Source: Gammaproteobacteria bacterium
GTDB taxonomy: Bacteria; Pseudomonadota; Gammaproteobacteria; Steroidobacterales; Steroidobacteraceae
NCBI GenBank assembly: GCA_028293765.1
Contig: JAQGOG010000081.1
Location: forward strand, 1-34,069
Reading direction: 5' to 3'
Length of the DNA stretch: 34,069 bases
The notes beneath the pieces were generated by a model. It had not been told where the DNA came from, ran no database searches, and worked only from the letters and a program-made list of their open reading frames with translations. The translations under genes and the position numbers were made by a program. Shown piece after piece: positions 26,776 through 34,069 of the stretch; positions within the stretch are counted from its first letter, which is position 1, and every line of letters starts with the position of its first letter.

Positions 26776-27687
26776 CTAGGAACTGACGACTGTCTTCTTG
26801 TCTAAGACATCACTGTGCAGGCCCGCCCTCCTCGCGGCGACCCTCGACACCGCGGACCAATCCAATTCAGCATCTCCGGCCGCGACCGCCTCCAAAAACA
26901 CGTCGCGCAAGACACTGGCAAACGGCAGGGGCACGGCACTCGCATCGCCTGCCGACAGCATCAACCGGACATCCTTCAGACCCAGGGCCAGCCTGAATCC
27001 CGCAGGAACGAAGTCCTGGGCAGCGACAAGACGACCGTAGGTTCTGAATATAGGGGTGTCGAAGATCGTGCCGGTCAGGATCTCGACAAAATCGGACGCA
27101 ATCACCCCATTGCCCCGAACGAGGGCGACGGCCTCGCTGATCGCCTCGATTGCGCAGGACACGATGAAGTTGCCTGCGATCTTGACGATGCTGGCTTGCG
27201 CGGGATCCTCGCCCAATCGCCACGTTCGCTGTCCCATGGCGTCGAACAACGGTTGCACCTTATCGATAGCACTCGCGGGTCCGGCCGCAAGAATATGCAA
27301 TCTTCCGGCAGCAGCGATTTCGGCGCGCCCAAATACCGGTGCCGATACGTACGATACACCGCATGTATCGTGAATCGCCTTCAGTTCGCGAGTCAAGCCA
27401 GGCGAAACAGTCGCCATATTAACGTGAACCGCACGCGCCCCTTCGCGCGGAAGGAAACCCTCTTGCATAACGACGGCCCGCACTGCGACGTCATCGGACA
27501 GCATCGAGATTACGGCATCTCCATCGAACAATCCGGTCGGGCTGGGCGCTACCGTCGCGCCGGCAGAGCATAACGCCTCTATCGGGCCAGCGGAACGGTT
27601 CCACACGACCACATTGTGGTCCGCCCTGAGCAGCTTCGCCGCGATGGCCCTGCCCATCGAACCCAGCCCAAGGAATGCAACCCTCAT
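26776..27687 (-). CDS. 3-Hydroxyisobutyrate-dehydrogenase-like beta-hydroxyacid dehydrogenase
   Basis: Encodes 303 residues. The Rossmann loop is VAFLGLGSMGRAIAAKLL at the N-terminus, followed by VVVWNRS, which has an Arg where NADP-binding members prefer one. The family substrate-binding segment reads VSAPVFGRAEIAAAGRLHILAAG, and the catalytic lysine is in VKIAGNFIVS. Enzymes of this family oxidise beta-hydroxyacids such as 3-hydroxyisobutyrate, tartronate semialdehyde (reductively) or 6-phosphogluconate-like compounds. GGAG lies close to the ATG. It follows the M24-family gene with a gap of about 100 bases and precedes the AraC gene. The substrate is unknown. Confidence 0.9.
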   Translation of the reverse strand: MRVAFLGLGSMGRAIAAKLLRADHNVVVWNRSAGPIEALCSAGATVAPSPTGLFDGDAVISMLSDDVAVRAVVMQEGFLPREGARAVHVNMATVSPGLTRELKAIHDTCGVSYVSAPVFGRAEIAAAGRLHILAAGPASAIDKVQPLFDAMGQRTWRLGEDPAQASIVKIAGNFIVSCAIEAISEAVALVRGNGVIASDFVEILTGTIFDTPIFRTYGRLVAAQDFVPAGFRLALGLKDVRLMLSAGDASAVPLPFASVLRDVFLEAVAAGDAELDWSAVSRVAARRAGLHSDVLDKKTVVSS

Positions 27688-27789
27688 GACTCCACCCCAC
27701 GTTACGGACCAAGGCGCTGCCTCAACGACGCGCCGTTAGCTGCAGTGCCAGCGGCCAATTGGGCAAACTCGAACGCTTCTGCTGCGCAC

Positions 27790-29142
27790 CTACAAGGTTG
27801 GGTTGATGCGCAACTCATTTGCGCCATTTGCGAAGCTGTGCCCGTTCCAATACCTGGTTCCGGCGATCAGCAAGTGTTCAGCCGGGAAACGAGTCAAGAG
27901 GCGCGGACCGCTCGCGGTGACATGAATTTCCTCTTCGATTCGCGCCGCGGCGGTTCCGTCAGCTGACGGCCAATATGTTTCGATTGCGAAGACCATTCCC
28001 TCTTCAATCGTGATCGGATTTTCGAACGAATGGTAACGACTAATCAGCGGCTGCTCCCACAGACCCACGCCGATGCCGTGAGCATATTGCAGGCCAAACG
28101 CCTCTTCCTCACTGGCGAACCCGAACTCCTGAGCTGGCGGAAAATGTTTGGCTATGTCGGCAGACGTCGCACCGGGCTTGATCGCAGAAATCGCCTCGTC
28201 GAGAATTTCCCGGGTCCTTTTATAAACGTCACGCTGCTTGGCCGTGGACCCACCCACATTAAGCGTGCGGTAATAACAAGTTCTATACCCCATGAAGGAA
28301 TGGATGATGTCAAAGTAGGCCATGTCGCCAGGCCGCAGATATCGATCAGAAAACACGTGCGGATGGGGTGAGCAGCGATCGCCAGAAATGGCATTCACCG
28401 CCTCCACGTTTTCCGAACCCATGTTGTAGAGTACGCTGTTCACGATTGCGACGAGTTCACTTTCCTTTACGCCCGGTCGCATGTGCCGATACAGGTCGTC
28501 GTAGGCGGCGTCCACCATCGTAGCCGCGGTTTCGAGCAGCGCCACCTCGTCAACCGATTTGATTGTCCGTGCCGCCTGCATCAGCCCCTCGGCGTTGGCA
28601 ATTACGAGGCCTTCAGCCTCCAGCGCCTTCAGCACCGGAACCTCTACGATGTCGATACCTAATGGTTCGTTTGCGAGACCACGGTCGCGCAGGATATTGG
28701 CGATCTTTTTGGCATTCGCTTTTTCGATGCCGACTTCTTCTGGGATCGAGCCGCGCCAGCTGGACACTACTGGTAGATAGTTCTCGGGGCTGATCCATGG
28801 ATTGTGCAACTGATGCTGCTTCGCCGCAGAGCCGATGTCCCACAATATGGGCTCCATGTCCCGCGTAATGAGCGTGCAGCGAAAGAACTTGTCACGGGCC
28901 CAATTCCCGATGTGAGCTGCCGTCGCATAGCGGATATTGTTCATATCGAACAGCAGGATCGACCCCAGCGCCGACTTCTTGAGTTGGTCCTGAACTCGCT
29001 TATACCGGTACGCACGCAACCGGTCATAGTTCACGCGACTCTCCCAGTCGACCGACATGATCGCACCAGCAGACGCGATGGGCGTATAGCTTCCCGGCAG
29101 CATCTCGGGAGTGCAGTACGCATGGGTCGGATGGTTGCACAT
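27790..29142 (-). CDS. M24 (creatinase/aminopeptidase P-like) protein with altered metal site
   Basis: Encodes 450 residues; GGAG is seven bases upstream of the ATG. An N-terminal creatinase-like domain (about 35-190, including LLFDMNNIRYAT) precedes a pita-bread catalytic domain. Of the five metal ligands, four are seen: Asp278 (AYFDIIHSF), His355 (YAHGIGVGLWE), Glu388 (GMVFAIETYW) and Glu403 (ARIEEE). The second aspartate, expected eleven residues after the first in GY..D.TRT, is Cys289 in GYRTCYYRT. Members include Xaa-Pro peptidases, creatinase (metal-free) and the DMSP lyase DddP, so a non-peptidase reaction is quite possible. It begins 21 bases after the transketolase C-half ends, in the same presumed operon. 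Confidence 0.9.
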   Translation of the reverse strand: MCNHPTHAYCTPEMLPGSYTPIASAGAIMSVDWESRVNYDRLRAYRYKRVQDQLKKSALGSILLFDMNNIRYATAAHIGNWARDKFFRCTLITRDMEPILWDIGSAAKQHQLHNPWISPENYLPVVSSWRGSIPEEVGIEKANAKKIANILRDRGLANEPLGIDIVEVPVLKALEAEGLVIANAEGLMQAARTIKSVDEVALLETAATMVDAAYDDLYRHMRPGVKESELVAIVNSVLYNMGSENVEAVNAISGDRCSPHPHVFSDRYLRPGDMAYFDIIHSFMGYRTCYYRTLNVGGSTAKQRDVYKRTREILDEAISAIKPGATSADIAKHFPPAQEFGFASEEEAFGLQYAHGIGVGLWEQPLISRYHSFENPITIEEGMVFAIETYWPSADGTAAARIEEEIHVTASGPRLLTRFPAEHLLIAGTRYWNGHSFANGANELRINPTL

Positions 29143-29163
29143 CTCTGATCTCCAACAGGTAAG

Positions 29164-30165
29164 TCAAACGGGGCTGTAGGTTCCCGCACTCGGAGGAAGC
29201 TCCGGTGCCGCGGGGGCGGGCCCGGCACGCGCCAGGGCGCTCCAGGCGGCATCGACGATATGGCGTACTGCGAGTCCGTATTTGTCGAAGAGATACTCGC
29301 GGCTACCGGATTCGGCGAAGACGTCTCGCACGCCTATCCGCCGCAGCGGAACTCCTATACCGCGATCGGCGAGACATTCGGCGATCGCCGAGCCGAGACC
29401 CCCGATGATGGAATGGTTCTCCGCACTGATTGCTGCCTTTACGCGGCGGACAACTGACGCAATCGTTGCAGCATCCAGTGGTTTTATCACAGGGCTATTG
29501 ACGATCGCGACGGAAATTCCTGCGTTCTCTAGCACGCGGGCCGCAGCAAGCGCCGACGCGACCATCATGCCCGAGGCGATAACCGCGACGTCCGCGCCTT
29601 CCTGAATTACTTGCGCCCTGTTGAAATCCAAGCGGTGATCTCGGCCGAAGATGACGGGAATCTCTCCGCGCTTGAGGCGGAGATAGACCGGTCCTGGCTC
29701 ATCGGCGGCAAGCGGCACTGCCTGCGAGATTTCGGCCGCGTCCGCCAGATCGAGGATCTTCATATTTGGTAATACGCGCATCAGGGCTATGTCGTCGATG
29801 GCTTGATGGCTGGGGCCGCCCGGACTGGAGAGGCCCGGCATGAAACCGACGATCTTCACGTTGAGAGCGGGATAGGCAATCGCCATGGCAATCTGATCAA
29901 AGCACCGCCGAGTGCAGAATACGCCGAAAGTATTCACGAACACCGTGTGTCCGGCACGCGCGAGGCCGCCTGCAATGCCCATCAAGTTGGCTTCTGCCAT
30001 TCCAACGTTGATGAATCGCTCCGGAATCTCATCTCTGAATAGGTCTGTCTCGGTTTGCCGGGTTAGATCCGCGCCAAGGCATACCAGGTTAGGCCGTGCG
30101 CGCGCCGCGTTAACAAGCGCGCGCCCGTAGGGCTTCAGTACGACTTGATAGGGAGGGCTTTGCAA
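29164..30165 (-). CDS. Transketolase C-terminal subunit
   Basis: About 333 residues if it starts at the TTG at 30165, which has GAGGAG just upstream; an ATG at 30243 is also in frame but has no ribosome binding site nearby. The pyrimidine-binding domain has LGADLTRQTETDLF, then FINVGMAEANLMGIAGGLARAG with the catalytic glutamate that activates thiamine, then FVNTFGVFCTRRCFDQI and GGPSHQAIDDIALMRVLPNM. The C-terminal domain begins near VIQEGADVAVIASG. It needs the N-half encoded at 24482-25327. Split transketolases are known in several catabolic routes, for example apulose-4-phosphate transketolase of D-apiose breakdown, but the substrate here is not evident. Confidence 0.92.
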   Translation of the reverse strand: MQSPPYQVVLKPYGRALVNAARARPNLVCLGADLTRQTETDLFRDEIPERFINVGMAEANLMGIAGGLARAGHTVFVNTFGVFCTRRCFDQIAMAIAYPALNVKIVGFMPGLSSPGGPSHQAIDDIALMRVLPNMKILDLADAAEISQAVPLAADEPGPVYLRLKRGEIPVIFGRDHRLDFNRAQVIQEGADVAVIASGMMVASALAAARVLENAGISVAIVNSPVIKPLDAATIASVVRRVKAAISAENHSIIGGLGSAIAECLADRGIGVPLRRIGVRDVFAESGSREYLFDKYGLAVRHIVDAAWSALARAGPAPAAPELPPSAGTYSPV

Positions 30166-30302
30166 CAATAACTCCTCGATAGACGATGTTGGCCGGCCAC
30201 GGTGATGACATTCGCATGGAAATCCGGACCTTGCGGATGCCATCCAGAATTCGATACCTTCTATCCACGTGCGAGCTAGCGCCGATAACGGCGTTCGCGT
30301 GG

Positions 30303-30411
30303 CCGCTCACACGTGAATTGCCCAAGCAAGAAGCTTACATGTCTGGATCGTGGGCGAGTATGAAATAACGACTGTTCTTTGGTCCGATCCTGACCACCGA
30401 ATCCACACTCT
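30303..30411 (-). repeat. Upstream repeat, copy 2 (transketolase side)
   Basis: Second copy of the element at 24146-24255, with 38 of 51 matches in its core (30359-30409). Its near edge is about 140 bases ahead of the transketolase C-half start and it lies in the divergent region shared with the plus-strand SDR gene. It also contains small symmetric pieces, TTGC/GCAA and AAGCTT, near 30318-30336. Confidence 0.6.
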
Positions 30412-30442
30412 CAACTCTGCGTCTTCTCTCCCCCTTTCCAGG

Positions 30443-30471
30443 TTGACAAATGGTCGCGCCGTTCCTAGGCT
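30443..30471 (+). promoter_or_regulatory. Possible promoter for the SDR-MFS operon
   Basis: TTGACA at 30443-30448 is followed by 17 bases and TAGGCT at 30466-30471. The -35 is perfect but the -10 keeps only three of six consensus bases. It points toward the SDR gene about 130 bases away. Confidence 0.35.
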
Positions 30472-30604
30472 GATCGGCAAACAAATGAATCCTTCACTTT
30501 GTCTAAGGCCGATATCGGCGTGCACCTCGCTCGACAGCAGACACTAATAGCAGGCGAATCCAAATGGGCGAGCCTGGATTGACCAACTCGAAGGAAGAGC
30601 AGAC

Positions 30605-31306
30605 ATGGCTAGGCAGCAATCGGCGGTCGTCGTTGGCGGGTCGACGGGTATCGGACTCGCGGTTAGCAAGGCGCTTGCGGCGCGCGGCGAGACCGTGTAT
30701 GTGACCAGTCGCGATAAAGCACGCGCCGACGAAGCTGCCAGGCAGATCGGAGCCTGCGCCAAGGGGCTTGCCGTGGACCTTTCCGACCCAGCGGAAATCG
30801 GCGCGCAGCTGAGCGAGGTGGGACCGGTCGATCACTTGGTGATCGCAGCGATCGAGCGCGACGAAAACGCGGTGAAGAGTTACGACGTCACGCGCGCGAT
30901 TCGCATCGTCACGCTAAAACTCGTCGGCTACACCGAGGTTATTCATGCGCTCGTGTCGCGCTTCACCCCGAACGCGTCGATCGTTCTGTTCGGGGGCCAG
31001 GCGCGGGCGCGGCCCTATCCCGGTTCTACCTGCGTGACTACGATTAATGGCGGTGTGAGCGCGATGATCGGCACGCTTGCTACCGAGCTTGCGCCTATCC
31101 GTGTCAACGCCATCCATCCGGGTATTGTCGGCGATAGCGCGGCCTGGAGCGGTAAGACCGAAGTGACCGAACGTACCGCGGCACGCACGCCGACAGGGCG
31201 GCTGGTAACGCTGGAAGACTGCGCCGGTGCCGTCGTCTTTCTGCTGGACAATCGGGGCGTCAACGGCGTCAATCTGGCAGTCGACGGAGGCTGGACTCTA
31301 CTCTAG
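30605..31306 (+). CDS. Atypical SDR-fold protein lacking the YxxxK motif
   Basis: Encodes 233 residues; GGAAGAG lies five bases ahead of the ATG. The Rossmann motif GGSTGIG (residues 11-17) and TSRD after the second strand indicate NADP binding. LVIAA replaces the usual NNAG. Where short-chain dehydrogenases carry Ser-Tyr-xxx-Lys, this protein has GSTCVTTINGGVSAMIGTLA, so Tyr and Lys are both absent while the following LA.ELAPIRVNAIHPG is normal. A subgroup with AAVNGA at this place exists among annotated SDR proteins, so this is probably a real divergent enzyme or a non-catalytic NADP-binding protein. It is the first gene of a plus-strand row with a tandem ABM-like protein, an MFS transporter and a decarboxylase-like gene. 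Confidence 0.88.
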   Translation: MARQQSAVVVGGSTGIGLAVSKALAARGETVYVTSRDKARADEAARQIGACAKGLAVDLSDPAEIGAQLSEVGPVDHLVIAAIERDENAVKSYDVTRAIRIVTLKLVGYTEVIHALVSRFTPNASIVLFGGQARARPYPGSTCVTTINGGVSAMIGTLATELAPIRVNAIHPGIVGDSAAWSGKTEVTERTAARTPTGRLVTLEDCAGAVVFLLDNRGVNGVNLAVDGGWTLL

Positions 31307-31459
31307 CCGTGAAATCTCCGGCAGGTCGCTTTTCTTGGGGCGAGGCTACTGATGGCATCAATCCAGGCGATTATCAATCTGGCTGAGTGAACGTTTCCGA
31401 TTTGGCTGTTGAAACAATTTTATCTTCCGGAAGCGCTAATTCTGGATTGGAGGTTATAA

Positions 31460-32119
31460 ATGGCCATTGTTGTTTTTGGCGATATTCACACCTCGGCGAA
31501 CGAGAGAGGTACGGCGAGCTACGATCGACTCATGGAGCTCGCTGACCATATTAGGACAATGCCGCCCGGGTTACTGGGTCACATCTGCTTTGAAATCGGC
31601 GACGGCTGGCAGGTGATCGGCATCTGGGAGTCGGAGGCCGCGGAAATAGCAGCACACACTGCTCCCGCAACACTGCACCTCTGGCGCAAAGCAGGAATAT
31701 CTCCTTCCACCCACGTCCGGTGGGAGGTACACAACCATTACGCTCAAGAGGTCACGGCCGACCGCGACGTATCAGGGGCAATCGTCGCTTTGTCTAAGGA
31801 AGGAGGCCGTACCGGAACTCGCCAAAAGCTAATTGAGGACTACGACCATATGTTGGCGGTTGCCCAGGAAATGGGCATTGGAGACTGGCCAGGTGGACTG
31901 CTCGCGCACGTTTGCCTTTTGAGGCCGGACGGCGCCGCATGGCGCATGCAGGTTGTCGGTGTATGGGCTTCGGAAGCAATTGAAAAGGCCGCCCATAATG
32001 GAGAGGACGTCATCAGATTGTTTCGGGCCCTCGGTCGACCGGAGTCTGCTCGCCCGGCGCCGGCGTGTTATCCGTTACACAACCTCAGGCTGAATGCAGC
32101 TCCAGGCAACCCCAAGTGA
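31460..32119 (+). CDS. Protein with two tandem ABM-like modules
   Basis: Encodes 219 residues; GGAGG is six bases ahead of the ATG. Two internal copies can be aligned by eye: GLLGHICFEIGDGWQVIGIWESEA followed by a helix, a Leu-Trp pair and VRWEVHNHY, and GLLAHVCLLRPDGAAWRMQVV plus GVWASEAIEKAAHNGEDVIRLFRALG followed by YPLHNLRL. Each looks like half of a dimeric ferredoxin-like (ABM-type) barrel, so the fusion could fold as an intramolecular dimer. No cofactor motif is seen and the family is not named with confidence. The second ABM-fold gene of the island is at 17295-17684. Confidence 0.8.
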   Translation: MAIVVFGDIHTSANERGTASYDRLMELADHIRTMPPGLLGHICFEIGDGWQVIGIWESEAAEIAAHTAPATLHLWRKAGISPSTHVRWEVHNHYAQEVTADRDVSGAIVALSKEGGRTGTRQKLIEDYDHMLAVAQEMGIGDWPGGLLAHVCLLRPDGAAWRMQVVGVWASEAIEKAAHNGEDVIRLFRALGRPESARPAPACYPLHNLRLNAAPGNPK

Positions 32120-32457
32120 AGCTCGCCCAAATTGCGGGTGCGTGCTCGCTTGTGGCTCGTATGAAACTGCGTGCGATCGGCACGACCTTACACCCTGAAC
32201 AGGTGCCCTTCATCGGCTGTATCACTCGGGAAGTGGTCTGGGACATCCACGAAAACGTGCGTGTCCGTGGTTAGAGGAATCGCCTGTGGAGAGACTCTAG
32301 AGTATCGCGTTCCGAATCCAACGGAGGATATTGGACAGGGATCCGGGCCTTATATCGCACACTTCAACCGCGCACGACGTGTATTTGCGGTCCGGCATTC
32401 TCGACGGCGATTTGCGGTAGAGCCACTCTCGACACCCTACAGCAGCTCGCATTCGAC
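32120..32457. other. Intergenic region ahead of the MFS gene
   Basis: About 340 bases. Some short plus-strand stretches look protein-like, such as PFIGCITREVVWDIHENV, but stops interrupt them and no family was recognised. It may be a decayed gene or the leader of the transporter gene. Confidence 0.3.
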
Positions 32458-33804
32458 GTGAGACCAGAAATACATCCGATCAATGTCGGTGCCCTCTTCG
32501 ACACAGGCCCGTGGACGGCACGCCAGCGTGCGGTCGCCCTGATGTGCGGTGCGGCAATCTTGTTCGATGGCTTCCAAATCGTCGCGCTGGGCCTTGCCGC
32601 TCCCGCGATCATGCGGGACTGGGGTCTATCCGAGCAGCAGTTTACCCCGATATTCGCTCTGAGCCTGGCTGGCACGGCCCTCGGCTCATTCGTCGCAGGT
32701 TATTTCGGAGATCGGTTTGGACGGCGCAGCACATTGATCGTATCCGTTGGCATTCTCGGTGTCATGAGCACGTCCATCGTATTCGTGAACAGCCTGACGG
32801 CGCTGGCCATTCTTCGGATCGCCGCTTGCCTCGGTTTGGGCGGATGCCTACCCACTGCTGCCGCGCTCGTCGCCGAATACACGCCAGCGCGACATCGTAG
32901 TAGTGTCGTTACGCTCGCAGCAGGCTGCATGCCATTGGGAAGCCTGGTCGCCGGACTGCTGGCCGCGCTGATTTTGCAGCCCTTTGGGTGGCGCGCATTC
33001 CTGATCTTTGGAGGCCTTTGTCCGCTGATCGTACTCGTTGTCCTGGTTTTCTTTCTCCCGGAGTCCGCCAGGATGCTGGCCCACAAACCGGCGCGTCGCC
33101 GTGAACTTATTGGCCTTCTTCGGCGTTTCGGCTTTACTTTGGGCGATGACGCGGTGTTCGAAGCGCAGACGAAATCCAAGTCGACATCCGTGCGAGTGCT
33201 CTTTGCTGCGCCGCTACGAGCCGATACTGCAAGGCTTGCCGGCGCGTTCCTGTTTTCTCTCATAGGCGCCTACACGCTCGCGAACTGGCTCCCGTTGGTG
33301 CTGGCGGGAATTGGCTTGACCCCCGAACGCGTTGGTGTCGCCTATTCCGCTGCGGGTCTCGGGGGCCTCATCGGTTCCCTGGTGGGTGCGGGGCTGGTAG
33401 GAAAGTTCGGGTCGCGTTGGCCAATGACGGTCTTTGGAGTGGCTACGGTAGCGTTCGCGATCGTGCTCCGCTACGTGGCTTACCTCGCGTCTGACGGCCA
33501 GTTTCTTCTCTGCGCCGTACTGTTCAGTTTCTTCTTTTGCAGCTCAATGATCCAAACGTCCCTTTTCGCGGTCGGTGTGAATTGCTTTCCAACGCCCGTA
33601 CGTAATGCAGGAATGGGACTGGTGAACGGGATTGGCCGAATGGGCTCGGTTCTTGGGGCATACGTCGGAGGCTATGCGCTGCACGATGGAGGCCCCCAGC
33701 GCTTTTTCGCCGCTGTCGCAGCGTGCTACGCGCTCTCGATTCTGTGCGTTGTGTTTACCTCGAGGCATACAGCCCCGGCAATACGCACAAGGAGCGCGTT
33801 GTGA
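32458..33804 (+). CDS. MFS transporter, aromatic acid:H+ symporter-like
   Basis: Encodes 448 residues from a GTG without a clear ribosome binding site; the N-terminus NVGALFDTGPWTARQRAVAL fits the family, so the start is probably close. Twelve membrane helices are expected. The loop 2-3 signature is GYFGDRFGRR, and an ILFDGFQIVALGLAAPAI first helix with an internal Asp-Gly is typical of the aromatic acid:H+ symporter group (MhpT, PcaK, BenK). LPESARML marks the end of helix 6. It likely imports an aromatic or related organic acid across the inner membrane. Its stop codon overlaps the start of the next gene by four bases (GTGA). Confidence 0.9.
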   Translation: MRPEIHPINVGALFDTGPWTARQRAVALMCGAAILFDGFQIVALGLAAPAIMRDWGLSEQQFTPIFALSLAGTALGSFVAGYFGDRFGRRSTLIVSVGILGVMSTSIVFVNSLTALAILRIAACLGLGGCLPTAAALVAEYTPARHRSSVVTLAAGCMPLGSLVAGLLAALILQPFGWRAFLIFGGLCPLIVLVVLVFFLPESARMLAHKPARRRELIGLLRRFGFTLGDDAVFEAQTKSKSTSVRVLFAAPLRADTARLAGAFLFSLIGAYTLANWLPLVLAGIGLTPERVGVAYSAAGLGGLIGSLVGAGLVGKFGSRWPMTVFGVATVAFAIVLRYVAYLASDGQFLLCAVLFSFFFCSSMIQTSLFAVGVNCFPTPVRNAGMGLVNGIGRMGSVLGAYVGGYALHDGGPQRFFAAVAACYALSILCVVFTSRHTAPAIRTRSAL

Positions 33805-34069
33805 CACGAATGAAGCTTACGCTGGCCTGCTGGGACTACGATCGGACGCGCGCACTAGCCGACGGTCGGGTTAGCGCCGATGGCATCGACCTGAACTTTC
33901 TGAACCTGCCGGTCGAGGAAACCTTCTTGCGAATGTTGCGCTTCAGAGAGTTCGACGTGGCCGAGATGTCGATGTCGTCGTATTCGATGTCTCTGATGCG
34001 CGAGAATCCGAGCTTTGTGGCGATTCCAGTTTTCCCTTCGCGCTGCTTTCGCCACGGCAGCATTTTTGT
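33801..34069 (+). CDS. 4,5-Dihydroxyphthalate decarboxylase-like protein (partial)
   Basis: The window ends after about 89 codons. The GTG start overlaps the transporter stop as GTGA and has AAGGAG six bases upstream; an ATG three codons on is an alternative. The N-terminus reads LTLACWDYDRTRALADG, GIDLNFLNLPVEETFLRMLR, FDVAEMSMSSYSMSL and FVAIPVFPSRCFRHGSIF. This is the opening of proteins annotated as 4,5-dihydroxyphthalate decarboxylase, which have a periplasmic-binding-protein fold; many members are of unknown activity. No signal peptide is seen. Coupling to an aromatic-acid-type transporter supports an aromatic-related role. Confidence 0.85.
   Translation, partial: MTRMKLTLACWDYDRTRALADGRVSADGIDLNFLNLPVEETFLRMLRFREFDVAEMSMSSYSMSLMRENPSFVAIPVFPSRCFRHGSIF

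Overview
The window looks like chromosomal DNA of a GC-rich Gram-negative bacterium. The signs are a TonB-dependent receptor, two lipoproteins with lipoboxes, a class I ribonucleotide reductase pair and a very large hybrid sensor kinase. A gammaproteobacterium (for example Steroidobacter/Nevskia-like) or a sphingomonad-like organism would fit, but this is an inference from gene style and no rRNA or tRNA is present to settle it. The only mobile DNA seen is relics.

Layout. 1-1313: decayed DNA with an aldehyde dehydrogenase scrap. 1314-2345: a lipoprotein with a 21-bp tandem repeat linker and two beta-sandwich-like domains. 2527-8946 (minus): a 2139-residue protein-kinase/AAA/GAF/PAS/histidine-kinase/receiver hybrid. 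9426-10446: a scar with an internally deleted aldehyde dehydrogenase, an intact VOC-fold protein and a frameshifted transposase relic. 10608-14065 (minus): nrdAB, preceded by an adenosylcobalamin-type riboswitch and a promoter with an NrdR-like box. 14862-17207: a nucleotidyltransferase plus small partner, a P-loop fragment, a lipoprotein and a frameshifted antitoxin relic.

17295-34069 is a catabolic-looking island. Minus strand, first block: TonB receptor, TIM-barrel isomerase, medium-chain dehydrogenase (20-bp overlap), bicupin, ABM-fold protein. Minus strand, second block: transketolase C-half, M24 peptidase-fold protein, 3-hydroxyisobutyrate-dehydrogenase-like protein, AraC regulator, DoxX membrane protein, transketolase N-half. 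Plus strand: SDR, tandem ABM-like protein, MFS transporter, start of a 4,5-dihydroxyphthalate-decarboxylase-like gene. A diverged ~110-bp repeat lies upstream of both the TonB receptor and the transketolase C-half, suggesting common control. The set reads as outer-membrane uptake, inner-membrane transport, isomerisation/oxidation and two-carbon transfer on an unknown, perhaps sugar- or aromatic-derived, substrate.

The best-supported regulatory find is the cobalamin riboswitch on a B12-independent ribonucleotide reductase. Its leader contains an 11-nt perfect alternative helix with the B12 box, and a segment that can pair with the nrdA ribosome binding site.
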